Positions 44,171-52,187 of a stretch of 64,000 nucleotides of DNA are shown in pieces. Origin of the DNA: Membranihabitans marinus (GTDB taxonomy: Bacteria; Bacteroidota; Bacteroidia; Chitinophagales; Saprospiraceae); NCBI RefSeq assembly GCF_019802045.1, contig NZ_JAHVHU010000011.1, forward strand, positions 124,001 to 188,000, written 5' to 3'. The notes below the pieces were generated by a model. The model searched no databases. It was given only the letters and a program-made list of their open reading frames with translations, and had not been told where the DNA came from. A program made the translations under genes and the position numbers. Positions within the stretch are counted from its first letter, which is position 1. Every line of letters begins with the position of its first letter.

Positions 44171-45064
44171 ATGATCAAAAGTTACACCATCCACATTCTC
44201 AATCACAACTTCATTCCGGATCGTCTTATATCCAGGCTGATAGAACAAATTCTACCCCGAAATGAAAATATTAAATTGAAGTTTTGGGACGATGGATCGG
44301 ATGAAAAATATCAACCACTACTTCATGAGATGGCCCAGAAATACGACTTCCCTTTCATTAATTGGGAATTAAGGCAGACCAATGTCGGTCGGGCAGCGAT
44401 GCGACAAAAAATTCTGGATCACGACTCGAAAGGATGGATGCTATCGATCGACTCGGATATGGTTCCCAATTCTGATTTTATCAACCAAATGATTTCGTCT
44501 TTGCATAGTAGGAAGATCATTTATACCGGAATTCATTACTATCAACATGATGTACCAGCAGATAACCTGCTATTGCATTGGAACTATGGTAGACGAAGAG
44601 AAGTTCCCGCACAGTACAAAGCTCCTTATGTCCATTTCTCGACCGGGATATTTGCCTTGCATTCCGTCCTGGCTAAAACGCTAAAATTTGATTCTTCTAT
44701 CCGGTCCTATGGTCATGAGGACACGCTTTTTGGATTATTGATTCAAGAAAAAGGATTTTCGGTACAGCGTACGGGTATGAAAGCGGTACATGGTGGCTTA
44801 AGCTCAAACGAAGATTTTATTAAAAAACAATTGACGGCCGTCCGGAATTTACAAAAGGTAATCGTGCAATACCCCCAATACCGAAGTCAATTAGTCCGTT
44901 GGGCTCAGCGGATTGATAAGCTACCGGTAGCAACTAAATGGCTACCCAATGCAAAGTTAAAGCGCTGGTGTATCAGAAAGTTACTTCAATATCCGGATCG
45001 ATTGGCCTTACTGGATGTACTTAAATTGAATGAACTTTTGAGTGTAATTTCAGATAATGAATGA
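44171..45064 (+). CDS. Family 2 glycosyltransferase
   Basis: The 297-residue protein has a GT-A fold family 2 outline. The N-terminal stretch IKLKFWDDGSDEKYQPLLHEMA near residue 34 corresponds to the first acidic nucleotide-binding site. NVGRAAMRQKILDHDSKGWMLSIDSDM near 71 to 97 holds the DSD metal-binding motif. A later RSYGHEDTLFGLLIQ near residue 178 gives the usual ED catalytic pair. It adds a sugar to a surface or storage glycan; donor and acceptor are unknown. It is alone on the plus strand, divergent from the MoxR-like gene. Confidence 0.87.
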   Translation: MIKSYTIHILNHNFIPDRLISRLIEQILPRNENIKLKFWDDGSDEKYQPLLHEMAQKYDFPFINWELRQTNVGRAAMRQKILDHDSKGWMLSIDSDMVPNSDFINQMISSLHSRKIIYTGIHYYQHDVPADNLLLHWNYGRRREVPAQYKAPYVHFSTGIFALHSVLAKTLKFDSSIRSYGHEDTLFGLLIQEKGFSVQRTGMKAVHGGLSSNEDFIKKQLTAVRNLQKVIVQYPQYRSQLVRWAQRIDKLPVATKWLPNAKLKRWCIRKLLQYPDRLALLDVLKLNELLSVISDNE

Positions 45065-45174
45065 GGCTCTTCATATTTCTACTCCTATCGGCTCCCCGAT
45101 AAAAGGTTTCTTCTTCACAAATCCGATTAACAGGGCTTCCACTGATCATAGCGCACCGATCCATGTTTTGTACA

Positions 45175-45387
45175 TCATGTCTCGAACGAAAGTACTTTCA
45201 CATATTGACCCCACATCTGCAGTCCACTCATACTGCCTACCGTTTCTGCTTCTATTTCTACTTGACGTCCTTCGTTTTTAAGCTGTTCTGGCATGTTGAC
45301 CGGTATATATTTTTCTCCATCTTCTGATTCAATCCCCCAAAATCCGGTCTCCAATGTGATGTATCTAACTATTCCCCTGATTCTCAT
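45175..45387 (-). CDS. Small predicted beta-barrel protein coupled to the S24 repressor
   Basis: The 70-residue protein reads as a compact beta-strand protein: MRIRGIVRYITLETGFWGIE, then EKYIPVNMPEQLKNEGRQVE and a last strand MWGQYVKVLSF. The pattern of five short strands suggests an OB-like barrel, but no family is certain. It overlaps the 3' end of the S24 repressor gene by 23 bp, so its translation is coupled to the repressor. A role as nucleic-acid or ligand binder is inference. The plus-strand frame at 45057 is a chance reading frame. Confidence 0.75.
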   Translation of the reverse strand: MRIRGIVRYITLETGFWGIESEDGEKYIPVNMPEQLKNEGRQVEIEAETVGSMSGLQMWGQYVKVLSFET

Positions 45388-46228
45388 AGGTCATGTGATT
45401 TTCTCTGTTTTGGTGCTTTTCTTTTTCCAGCAATATTTTCAGCATTTCATGCTGCTTCTGAAATGCCGTTTGCATGGTTTCCATTTGGTTTTGGAGGGCA
45501 GTATTTTGATCCTTTCTGGAATGATCAAAGGTCGTAATCCGATTTTTCACGTACCATACTTCACGAATATCATTCACATTTAGCCGGTAGGGTTTAAACT
45601 CTTTGTTATCTGAAATCAATAACAAATGCCGGTGACGGTGAAGATTGTTAACTACTCTTTTAACCACGACATTGCCTCTTGATACGATCACATATACATG
45701 GTGGTCACGAATGTTGGTGATCCAGTCTTGGGGTTCAATAAACCGGCAAACCACTTTATCACCAGGTTCCAGATAAGGGATCATGGAATCGCCTGAAATA
45801 TCAAAGGAACGAAATGTGCCATACTGAAAGTCATACCCGGGCAACCGATATGACGGCAGTTCACTGACAAAATCAGGATCCATCACTTCGGCGGCATATC
45901 CTGCCATGGCCGGAACGGGAACGTGCAGAATTTTCTCCTCATTATTGTCATCTGTGACTACGGTCAACAACCGAAAATGCTCTTCCTGTTCGGACCGCAT
46001 AAACATCTTTCCTTCTCCCAAATAAAGGAAAGTTGGATTGATGCGGAATACTTCGACGGCAGACCGCAAGGGTTCCATAGGAATGTCCCGTTCGCCTTTC
46101 AAGACCTTATTGAGATTCTGAGGAAGGTAATTGATCTCCAATGCAAATTGTCGACTTGACCGTACCTTCCCTGATTCTTTGAGAAAATCATGGCACTGGA
46201 TAAATCGTTTGGTTACATCGCTTATCAT
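45365..46228 (-). CDS. S24-family repressor with N-terminal helix-turn-helix
   Basis: The 287-residue protein starts at ATG 46228. The N-terminal part (residues about 10-70) is helix-turn-helix-like with RSSRQFALEINYLPQNLNKV, then LGEGKMF. The C-terminal part is an S24/LexA-type self-cleaving domain: Ala109-Gly110 in VPAMAGYAAEV is the likely cut site, Ser148 in DISGDSMIPYLEPGD and Lys190 in NVVVKRVV are the dyad. A final coiled-coil tail (ALQNQMETMQTAFQKQHEML) is unusual for the family. A perfect inverted repeat at 46242-46264 just before the start is a likely operator. It may respond to DNA damage like LexA/CI. The small gene at 45175 is coupled. Confidence 0.9.
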   Translation of the reverse strand: MISDVTKRFIQCHDFLKESGKVRSSRQFALEINYLPQNLNKVLKGERDIPMEPLRSAVEVFRINPTFLYLGEGKMFMRSEQEEHFRLLTVVTDDNNEEKILHVPVPAMAGYAAEVMDPDFVSELPSYRLPGYDFQYGTFRSFDISGDSMIPYLEPGDKVVCRFIEPQDWITNIRDHHVYVIVSRGNVVVKRVVNNLHRHRHLLLISDNKEFKPYRLNVNDIREVWYVKNRITTFDHSRKDQNTALQNQMETMQTAFQKQHEMLKILLEKEKHQNRENHMTYENQGNS

Positions 46229-46241
46229 GTTGCTGGGCAGG

Positions 46242-46264
46242 TTGTTCTTGCAATTTAAGAACAA
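46242..46264. promoter_or_regulatory. Inverted-repeat operator candidate of the S24 repressor
   Basis: TTGTTCTT and AAGAACAA form a perfect 8-bp inverted repeat with a 7-bp spacer (GCAATTT), 13 nt upstream of the ATG at 46228. An A/T-rich stretch follows at 46265-46280. The position overlaps the promoter, so the protein probably represses its own gene. Choosing the start at 46264 would place the operator inside the coding region, which supports 46228. Confidence 0.65.
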
Positions 46265-46301
46265 TTATAATATATAATAACCTGAAATGCAAATAAATTC
46301 A

Positions 46302-47054
46302 TCAGAACGATCCTGCAATGGCCAGAAAGTCTTCTGCTTTAAGTGAGGCGCCGCCAATCAATCCACCATCGACATTGGATTGTGAAAATAATTCTTTTGC
46401 ATTGCCTGGTTTACAACTTCCTCCATACAAAACCGGAATTTGTTCGGCAAACTGATTATCAAAATTTTGCGCAATAACTTCACGTATAAAGCCATGCATT
46501 TCATTCGCTTGATCTGCGGTAGCTGTCTTTCCTGTGCCTATTGCCCAGACGGGTTCATAAGCCAGGATGACATCTTTCCCTTCCTTGGCTGAAAATTTAC
46601 ATATCGTTTCTTCCAGTTGATTCTGTACCACTTTAAAGTGATCACCAACTTCACGCTGATCCAGCTTTTCGCCTATGCAAAGAATCACCTTCAACCCCTC
46701 TGAAAAAGCAGCCCTCATTTTCTGAAAAACTGTGGCATTATCCTCCTGGAAATAACTTCGTCGTTCTGAGTGCCCCAGTATGGTATACGTCGCGCCCGTA
46801 CTTCGGATCATCGCAGGTGCTACTGCGCCAGTATATGCGCCAGACTCCTTCAGATAACAATCTTGTGAACTCAGTAAAATCCCTTCCTGTCCATCAATGA
46901 CATTGTTCACCATTGATAGATGCGTATAAGGCGGAGCGACAATTAACGTGACATCTTCAGGTTTTTCCTGATCCACAATGGCTTCTATCAATCGGCGCCC
47001 TTCCTCCAGGGTCGTATTCATTTTCCAGTTTCCGGCAACTATTTTTTTACGCAT
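46302..47054 (-). CDS. tpiA: Triosephosphate isomerase
   Basis: The 250-residue glycolytic enzyme interconverts dihydroxyacetone phosphate and glyceraldehyde 3-phosphate. Active-site residues are present: Lys11 in GNWKMN, His in TILGHSERRSYF near residue 96, Glu in LAYEPVWAIGTGK near residue 169. The flexible loop AIGTGKTA and the phosphate loop YGGSCKPGNAKEL then DGGLIGGASLK near 231 are complete. The gene stands alone between the S24 repressor and the glutamine synthetase. A TATCTTTG element lies 47 nt before the start. Confidence 0.98.
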   Translation of the reverse strand: MRKKIVAGNWKMNTTLEEGRRLIEAIVDQEKPEDVTLIVAPPYTHLSMVNNVIDGQEGILLSSQDCYLKESGAYTGAVAPAMIRSTGATYTILGHSERRSYFQEDNATVFQKMRAAFSEGLKVILCIGEKLDQREVGDHFKVVQNQLEETICKFSAKEGKDVILAYEPVWAIGTGKTATADQANEMHGFIREVIAQNFDNQFAEQIPVLYGGSCKPGNAKELFSQSNVDGGLIGGASLKAEDFLAIAGSF

Positions 47055-47428
47055 AATTTGATTTGTTAGATGTTAGGTAGTAGACTTACCAAGATTTGGA
47101 GCAAAGATATAAAATTCAGATTGGAAATCTGATTTAGTGATCTGACATTTCAATCGCTGCATTCGCAACAGACCGGTGTAAATGCATGAATAAGTGAATC
47201 ACTGAGGGAATGAAAGTATATAGTTTTATGGGTTACAGCAGGTTTTATACGGGGTGTCCATTCATTAATACCCATCGATAATCGACTATCGGCGAATCCA
47301 TCGCCCATTCAGGGCTCAAATTTCCTCGCTAACCTTATCCGATGGGCTGCACCCATCGCTATTATAACATCGACCCTTCAGGTCTTTCATCCAGCACAAA
47401 GTGGATCGCAGTGTGCCATCCCATAACA
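47055..47428. other. Gene-free spacer upstream of tpiA
   Basis: Apart from the promoter element at 47102 nothing coding is seen. Around 47240-47370 are GC-rich stretches CCCATCGATAATCGACTATC and CCGATGGGCTGCACCCATCG, the latter a stem GATGGG/CCCATC around CTGCA. They resemble degenerate repeats also seen near 9331 (GCGATGGGCTGCAAGC). Confidence 0.5.
47102..47109 (-). promoter_or_regulatory. -7 promoter element of tpiA
   Basis: TATCTTTG on the minus strand matches TAnnTTTG and lies 47 nt before the tpiA ATG at 47054. Confidence 0.45.
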
Positions 47429-47473
47429 GCACAGCGTCCCAAAGCGTAGCGACCCAAAGCGCAGCGTCCCTGC
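47429..47473 (-). repeat. GC-rich GGGACGCTGCGCTTT repeat after the glnN stop codon
   Basis: Read on the minus strand, the stop TAG of glnN is followed by GGCA and then GGGACGCTGCGCTTT, GGGTCGCTACGCTTT and GGGACGCTGTGCTGT: three units of 15 bp with only a few changes. The unit is shared with 31121-31178. The array starts within 2-5 nt of the stop codon. Confidence 0.85.
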
Positions 47474-47474
47474 C

Positions 47475-49667
47475 CTATTTCATAAACATGAGTTCTCTGT
47501 ACTTCACCATTGGCCAATCTTTATCTGCAACCAGATATTCCAATCGATCGGTGTGAACACGAATATCTTCCATCAAGGGAGCAACCTTATAACAATATTC
47601 ATTGGCGATATCTTCAGCTTTATCGAGTTCATTTGCCTTCCGACGGACCGTGGTCATTTCGTGCACCAAATCATATATTTTGGATACATTTTCTGAAATA
47701 TCGTTGACCAATTCTGTTTGCGCTTTCTGAACTTCAAAACCCAAACCTTTGAGTTTTTCCATATTGGTTAACACGTCGCTTTGATATTTAATCGCTGCCG
47801 GCAGAATATGATTAATCACAATTTCTCCCAGCGTTCTGGATTCAATTTGAAGCTGCAGGATGTAATTCTCTATCATCACTTCATAGTGAGCCTTCAGCTC
47901 CCTGTTCGTCATTACACCACTTTCTGAAAATAAATTTTTCGATTTTTCCGTGGTGTACGAATGCAATGCTTCTGGTGTTTTAGCCAGATTGGGCAGACCT
48001 CTTCGTTCGGCTTCCAGCCGCCATTCTTCGCTGTATCCATCCCCTTCAAAAAGAACCGCTTTGGATTCTATGATGTATTCCTTGATCACTTTAAGTATCG
48101 CAGTTTCTTTGGGAATATCCTTCTCCAGAAGATCATTAACCCGGCCATAAAAGTCGACCAGTTGGTGTCCGGCGATGGTATTCATAATGGTCATCGTCGC
48201 CGCACAGTTCTGTCTGGACCCCACCATTCTGATTTCAAACTTATTGCCGGTGAACGCAAACGGTGAAGTTCGGTTCCGGTCCGTATTATCTTTTTTGAGT
48301 TCTGGAATTTTAGCCAAGAGCTCCATGATGTCTTTGACGCCATCTTCATCCGATAGTTTTTCTTCGGCGATATCATTCAGCACCTTGGTCAGGAACTCTC
48401 CGATAAATACAGAAACAATAGCCGGTGGCGCTTCATTGGCGCCCAGCCGGTGATCATTGGATGCAGACGCCACACTGGCACGGAGAATATCTGCATATTC
48501 ATGTACCGCACGTATGGTGGTCACGAAAAACGATAAAAATTCAAGACTTTTTCCCGGTGAAGTACCCGGGGATAGCAGATTTTTCCCTGTATTGGTAGAC
48601 AAAGACCAATTGTTGTGTTTGCCTGATCCATTCACCCCTTCAAATGGTTTTTCATGCAACAACACACGCAGTTGATGTCGGGCAGCCACCCGATCCATAA
48701 GATCCATCAAAAGCTGATTGTGATCAATAGCCACATTCACCTCTTCAAACATCGGTGCCAGTTCATACTGACCCGGCCCGACTTCATTGTGGCGGGTCCG
48801 CACCGGGATACCCAGTTTATGGCATTCTTTTTCAAGGTCTCGCATAAAGGCATATACCCGGTCCGGAATCAATCCAAAATAATGATCATCCAGTTGCTGC
48901 CCTTTCGGGGAATTTTTCCCAATCAGGGTCCGTCCCGTCAACATCAGGTCAGGCCGGGCATAAAACAACGCCTCATCGACCAAAAAATACTCCTGTTCCC
49001 ATCCCAGGGTCACATTGACCTTTTTCAGATTGGCATTGGATTCAAATAATTGACACACATCAAAAGCTGCTTTGGTCAAATACTCTTCCGACTTCAGCAG
49101 TGGTAATTTATAATCCAATGCTTCTCCCCCATAGGTCACAAAAATGGTGGGTATGCAGAGCGTTTTTCCTTCGCCAATCTCCAAAATAAACGCCGGGGAA
49201 GAAGGATCCCAGGCCGTATAACCCCGTGCTTCAAAGGTAGACCGAAGTCCACCGCCCGGAAAAGAAGAGCCATCCGGTTCTTGCTGGGCCAGAGAACTGC
49301 CACTGAATTCTTCCAGTACAGAGCCATCCGGAGTAATGGTAAAAAAGGAATCATGCTTCTCTGCCGTCCGTCCCGTCAGGGGTTGAAACCAATGCGCATA
49401 GTGGGTAGCCCCTTTATCTTGCGCCCACTTTTGCATTCCGGTGGCTACTTCATCAGCCAATGTTCGATTGAGGTTTTTACCTTCACGTATGGCATCTTTT
49501 AGCAGATCGTAGGTATCTCTGGACAAATACTTTGCCATGGATTCGTCGCTAAAAGTGTTGCAGCCAAAATAAGATGCAATATTGGGTAATGAATTTTTTA
49601 GCACCCCATTTTCATGAGGACTTCGTTCGATGATGGTTTCAAGAGCAGAAAATCGTGGTGAGCCCAT
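47475..49667 (-). CDS. glnN: Glutamine synthetase type III
   Basis: The 730-residue enzyme makes glutamine from glutamate, ammonia and ATP. It is the long type III form, common in Bacteroidota. Seen are the catalytic glutamate region WEQEYFLVDEALFYARPDL near residue 224, HNEVGPGQYELAPMFEEVN near 292, GVNGSGKHNNWSLSTNTGKN near 346, and SASNDHRLGANEAPPAIVS near 408. A type III-specific C-terminal helical domain follows. The ATG at 49667 (MGSPRFSALETI) is chosen because the upstream extension to 49721 is not family-like and the length then fits. It is transcribed alone. A GC-rich repeat array starts right after the stop codon. Confidence 0.95.
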   Translation of the reverse strand: MGSPRFSALETIIERSPHENGVLKNSLPNIASYFGCNTFSDESMAKYLSRDTYDLLKDAIREGKNLNRTLADEVATGMQKWAQDKGATHYAHWFQPLTGRTAEKHDSFFTITPDGSVLEEFSGSSLAQQEPDGSSFPGGGLRSTFEARGYTAWDPSSPAFILEIGEGKTLCIPTIFVTYGGEALDYKLPLLKSEEYLTKAAFDVCQLFESNANLKKVNVTLGWEQEYFLVDEALFYARPDLMLTGRTLIGKNSPKGQQLDDHYFGLIPDRVYAFMRDLEKECHKLGIPVRTRHNEVGPGQYELAPMFEEVNVAIDHNQLLMDLMDRVAARHQLRVLLHEKPFEGVNGSGKHNNWSLSTNTGKNLLSPGTSPGKSLEFLSFFVTTIRAVHEYADILRASVASASNDHRLGANEAPPAIVSVFIGEFLTKVLNDIAEEKLSDEDGVKDIMELLAKIPELKKDNTDRNRTSPFAFTGNKFEIRMVGSRQNCAATMTIMNTIAGHQLVDFYGRVNDLLEKDIPKETAILKVIKEYIIESKAVLFEGDGYSEEWRLEAERRGLPNLAKTPEALHSYTTEKSKNLFSESGVMTNRELKAHYEVMIENYILQLQIESRTLGEIVINHILPAAIKYQSDVLTNMEKLKGLGFEVQKAQTELVNDISENVSKIYDLVHEMTTVRRKANELDKAEDIANEYCYKVAPLMEDIRVHTDRLEYLVADKDWPMVKYRELMFMK

Positions 49668-49777
49668 TGGAAAATATTTTTTTATTTGATTAATGATGTA
49701 AAGATAGTAGTAATCTAACATTCATCAGAATTGATGTTTTCTTAAAATGTTTATTTCAATGAAGCCATATTTTTAAT

Positions 49778-49785
49778 TATATTTG
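49778..49785 (+). promoter_or_regulatory. -7 promoter element of the helix-hairpin-helix protein gene
   Basis: TATATTTG matches TAnnTTTG exactly and lies 49 nt before the ATG at 49835. The minus-strand sequence TATCTTTA (49699-49706) is a weaker candidate for glnN. Confidence 0.4.
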
Positions 49786-49834
49786 ATAATCAATCAGTTA
49801 AGAGGACTCAATTGTGAATTCCAAATGATCAGCA

Positions 49835-51874
49835 ATGGCTATGGGATGGAAAAAATACACACTCGGAGTTATCCTGTTGACAGCAGGGTGTTCCCTGGTG
49901 GGCCAAAGTCCCGTAGAGAATCCACTTGAATTTCTGGATGAACTGTCTGATGATGTTATAGATCAAATAGCCGATTACACGGATATACTGGACCTATTGG
50001 AATACACCAAAAGGCACCCCATGGACCTCAATACAGTAAAAAACCATGATTTGGCAAAATTCCGGATATTGAATCCGACAGAAATAAATGCCATTCTGAC
50101 GTATAGAGACAAATACGGACCTTTTATCGACCCCCATGAATTGCAGGTGATTCCGGAGTTGTCTCTGGAAAAAATTCGGCTATTGCGTCCTTATATTACA
50201 GTGCATCATCAAAATGAAATAACTCAGAATGGTGCCGGTTATGTCCTGTTTCGCACTTCCGGATATCTTCCAAAGCGCACTGGTTTTCGATCCCAAGACG
50301 ACAAACCACCAGCTTACCAGGGAAGCCCGCAAAGCATATTGATTAAATACCGACACTTCCAGCGGCATAACTACAGCTGGGGAATGAGCCTGGAAAAGGA
50401 TGCAGGCGAATCTTTCAATTTCAAAGGAAAACCGGGATTTGACCACATTCACTTCCATTTCTTCAGAACCGGATTATTCAATAAAATAAAAACCCTTGCT
50501 TTGGGTGATTACCGCATTAGCCTGGGACAAGGACTCTTGCAATACCAGGGGTTTGCGATCACAAAATCATCCAATCCCCTGATGATAAAACGAGTAGCGC
50601 CGGTGATCCAACCCTATTCCGGAACGAGTGAATACAATTATTTCCGGGGGGCTGCAGCAGAATTTGATTCCGGAGGATCCATTAAAAATTTCGTTTTTAT
50701 CCATCGTAAAAAGCGGGATGCCACACTCCGGGGGCAACCAGCGGAGCATGCCACTTATTTCAGCGCTTTTCAGACCAATGGATTACACCGGACCATCCAT
50801 GAAGACGCCAAGCGGAATCAAGTGGCAGAAACGATAGCGGGACATCGTTTCCAATGGGATCACAAATCCTGGAAAATTGGTTTAAACTCTATTTATCAGG
50901 GATTTTCATTTCCCTATAAACCGGTTACACGGATCGATAATATCCGACGATTAACCGGTTCACATTTCATTGGACATTCCCTGGACTTCAGTGGTCATCT
51001 GAAAAGTTTTCACCTATTTGGCGAGGTAGCTACACAAAAATACCGCTCACCTGCTTTCACGGTCTCAGGTCTGTACAGTTTCAATGCTCGTCTGGATGCT
51101 GCTCTGCTTATTCGACGCTTTCCTGCCCATTTTGCGCCGATTTTTGGGAATGCTTTTTCAGCTCGATCCACGCCCAATAATGAATCAGGAATCTATCTTG
51201 GGATGAATTACCACCCAAAAGAATATTCCCGGTTGTCTTTTTACCTCGACAGCTGGAAAGGACTCTGGCCCACGTTTCAAGCGCATGGGCCTACTTTCGA
51301 TCAGGACTTCATGGTCAGATACGAGACCGCCCGCCGACGAAAATGGGAAATGTTTGCCCAGTTAAAATGGAAACACCGGGCTAAAAACCACGGTCATCTT
51401 TCCCCGGCTTACAACACGGTCACCTACAAAGACCAAATTAATTTCAGAATACAATTTCGTAAAATCAAATACCAACGGTGGCGGTGGACAAACCGTATAG
51501 AGGTGGTCCGTACTCAGCCTACCAACAATATCCCGGAATACGGATACATGGTATTTAGCGATCTATTGTTCTCCAGACTCGGTTCCTGGTGGACCTATGC
51601 CGGTAGAATAGGCTGGTTCGACATCCCTTCCTATGACACCCGGATTTACAGCTATGAACCTGACATCCGGTATAGTTTTAGTATTCCAGCTTTTTATGGA
51701 ACGGGCTGGCGGATCGCCGCCAGGATCAGTCGGAAATGGCGCCGGGGTTTGCGGATCGAATTGCGTACCGGCTGGACTTTCCTACCCGGACAGGACCAGG
51801 TAGGAAGCGGATACAATGCGGTACCCGGATCGTTTAACCAACAAATAAAGGCTCAGATGATCCATGAATTTTAG
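49835..51874 (+). CDS. Exported helix-hairpin-helix protein with a predicted beta-barrel
   Basis: The 679-residue protein has a signal peptide (residues 1-25, with a Cys at 19 that could make it a lipoprotein). An N-terminal helical part (residues about 35-125) contains two helix-hairpin-helix repeats: MDLNTVKNHDLAKFRILNPT near 62 and DPHELQVIPELSLEKIRLLR near 98, similar to ComEA. The remaining 550 residues are rich in alternating aromatic strands and end in IKAQMIHEF, like an outer-membrane barrel. ComEA-type modules bind double-stranded DNA, so a role in DNA handling at the surface is possible but unproven. The family is frequent in Bacteroidota. The gene stands alone; repeat A copy 4 follows 47 bp after the stop. 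Confidence 0.78.
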   Translation: MAMGWKKYTLGVILLTAGCSLVGQSPVENPLEFLDELSDDVIDQIADYTDILDLLEYTKRHPMDLNTVKNHDLAKFRILNPTEINAILTYRDKYGPFIDPHELQVIPELSLEKIRLLRPYITVHHQNEITQNGAGYVLFRTSGYLPKRTGFRSQDDKPPAYQGSPQSILIKYRHFQRHNYSWGMSLEKDAGESFNFKGKPGFDHIHFHFFRTGLFNKIKTLALGDYRISLGQGLLQYQGFAITKSSNPLMIKRVAPVIQPYSGTSEYNYFRGAAAEFDSGGSIKNFVFIHRKKRDATLRGQPAEHATYFSAFQTNGLHRTIHEDAKRNQVAETIAGHRFQWDHKSWKIGLNSIYQGFSFPYKPVTRIDNIRRLTGSHFIGHSLDFSGHLKSFHLFGEVATQKYRSPAFTVSGLYSFNARLDAALLIRRFPAHFAPIFGNAFSARSTPNNESGIYLGMNYHPKEYSRLSFYLDSWKGLWPTFQAHGPTFDQDFMVRYETARRRKWEMFAQLKWKHRAKNHGHLSPAYNTVTYKDQINFRIQFRKIKYQRWRWTNRIEVVRTQPTNNIPEYGYMVFSDLLFSRLGSWWTYAGRIGWFDIPSYDTRIYSYEPDIRYSFSIPAFYGTGWRIAARISRKWRRGLRIELRTGWTFLPGQDQVGSGYNAVPGSFNQQIKAQMIHEF

Positions 51875-51920
51875 AGCTCAAGAGCGGTATTTACGTAAGA
51901 ACAGAACCAGGAATCCCTAA

Positions 51921-52036
51921 CCCGCTTTATTCACCACGTCAATTTATTACTACGCATAATACACAGTGCATCAATTGCTTAATTTCCAAAATTGGGCCTA
52001 TTACATACCCCGATTTTGGGTGACGTTGGACTTTTG
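51921..52036 (-). repeat. Multi-hairpin repeat A, copy 4 (truncated)
   Basis: Read on the minus strand it contains the 3' part of repeat A: CCAAAATCGGGG, the partner CCCAATTTTGG, AAGCAATTGATGCA and the end TTGACGTGGTGAATAAAGCG. The 5' hairpins are missing. It has the same orientation as copy 3 at 54801; the broken TonB receptor gene lies between the two. Confidence 0.85.
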
Positions 52037-52187
52037 CGGGCTAAATCCTTCGCCAGTATTTGAAATGCAAATCGGCGTACGGTATTCTTCATTATCGGCA
52101 GGAGGTTCTTTTTTTATAGCTATTTCCCCTGTATCGTCAAACTTTATAGTCTATCCGGGGTTCTGCCTTATAAAAGAACAGATAATC

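Noticed and set aside
45057-45281. 74-codon plus-strand frame after the glycosyltransferase
   Set aside because: It overlaps the better-supported minus-strand 70-residue gene and its translation is irregular.
51966-52187. Extended N-terminus upstream of the TonB receptor start
   Set aside because: This part lies over repeat A copy 4 and spacer. The ATG at 52188 gives a proper signal peptide, so the extension is not coding.
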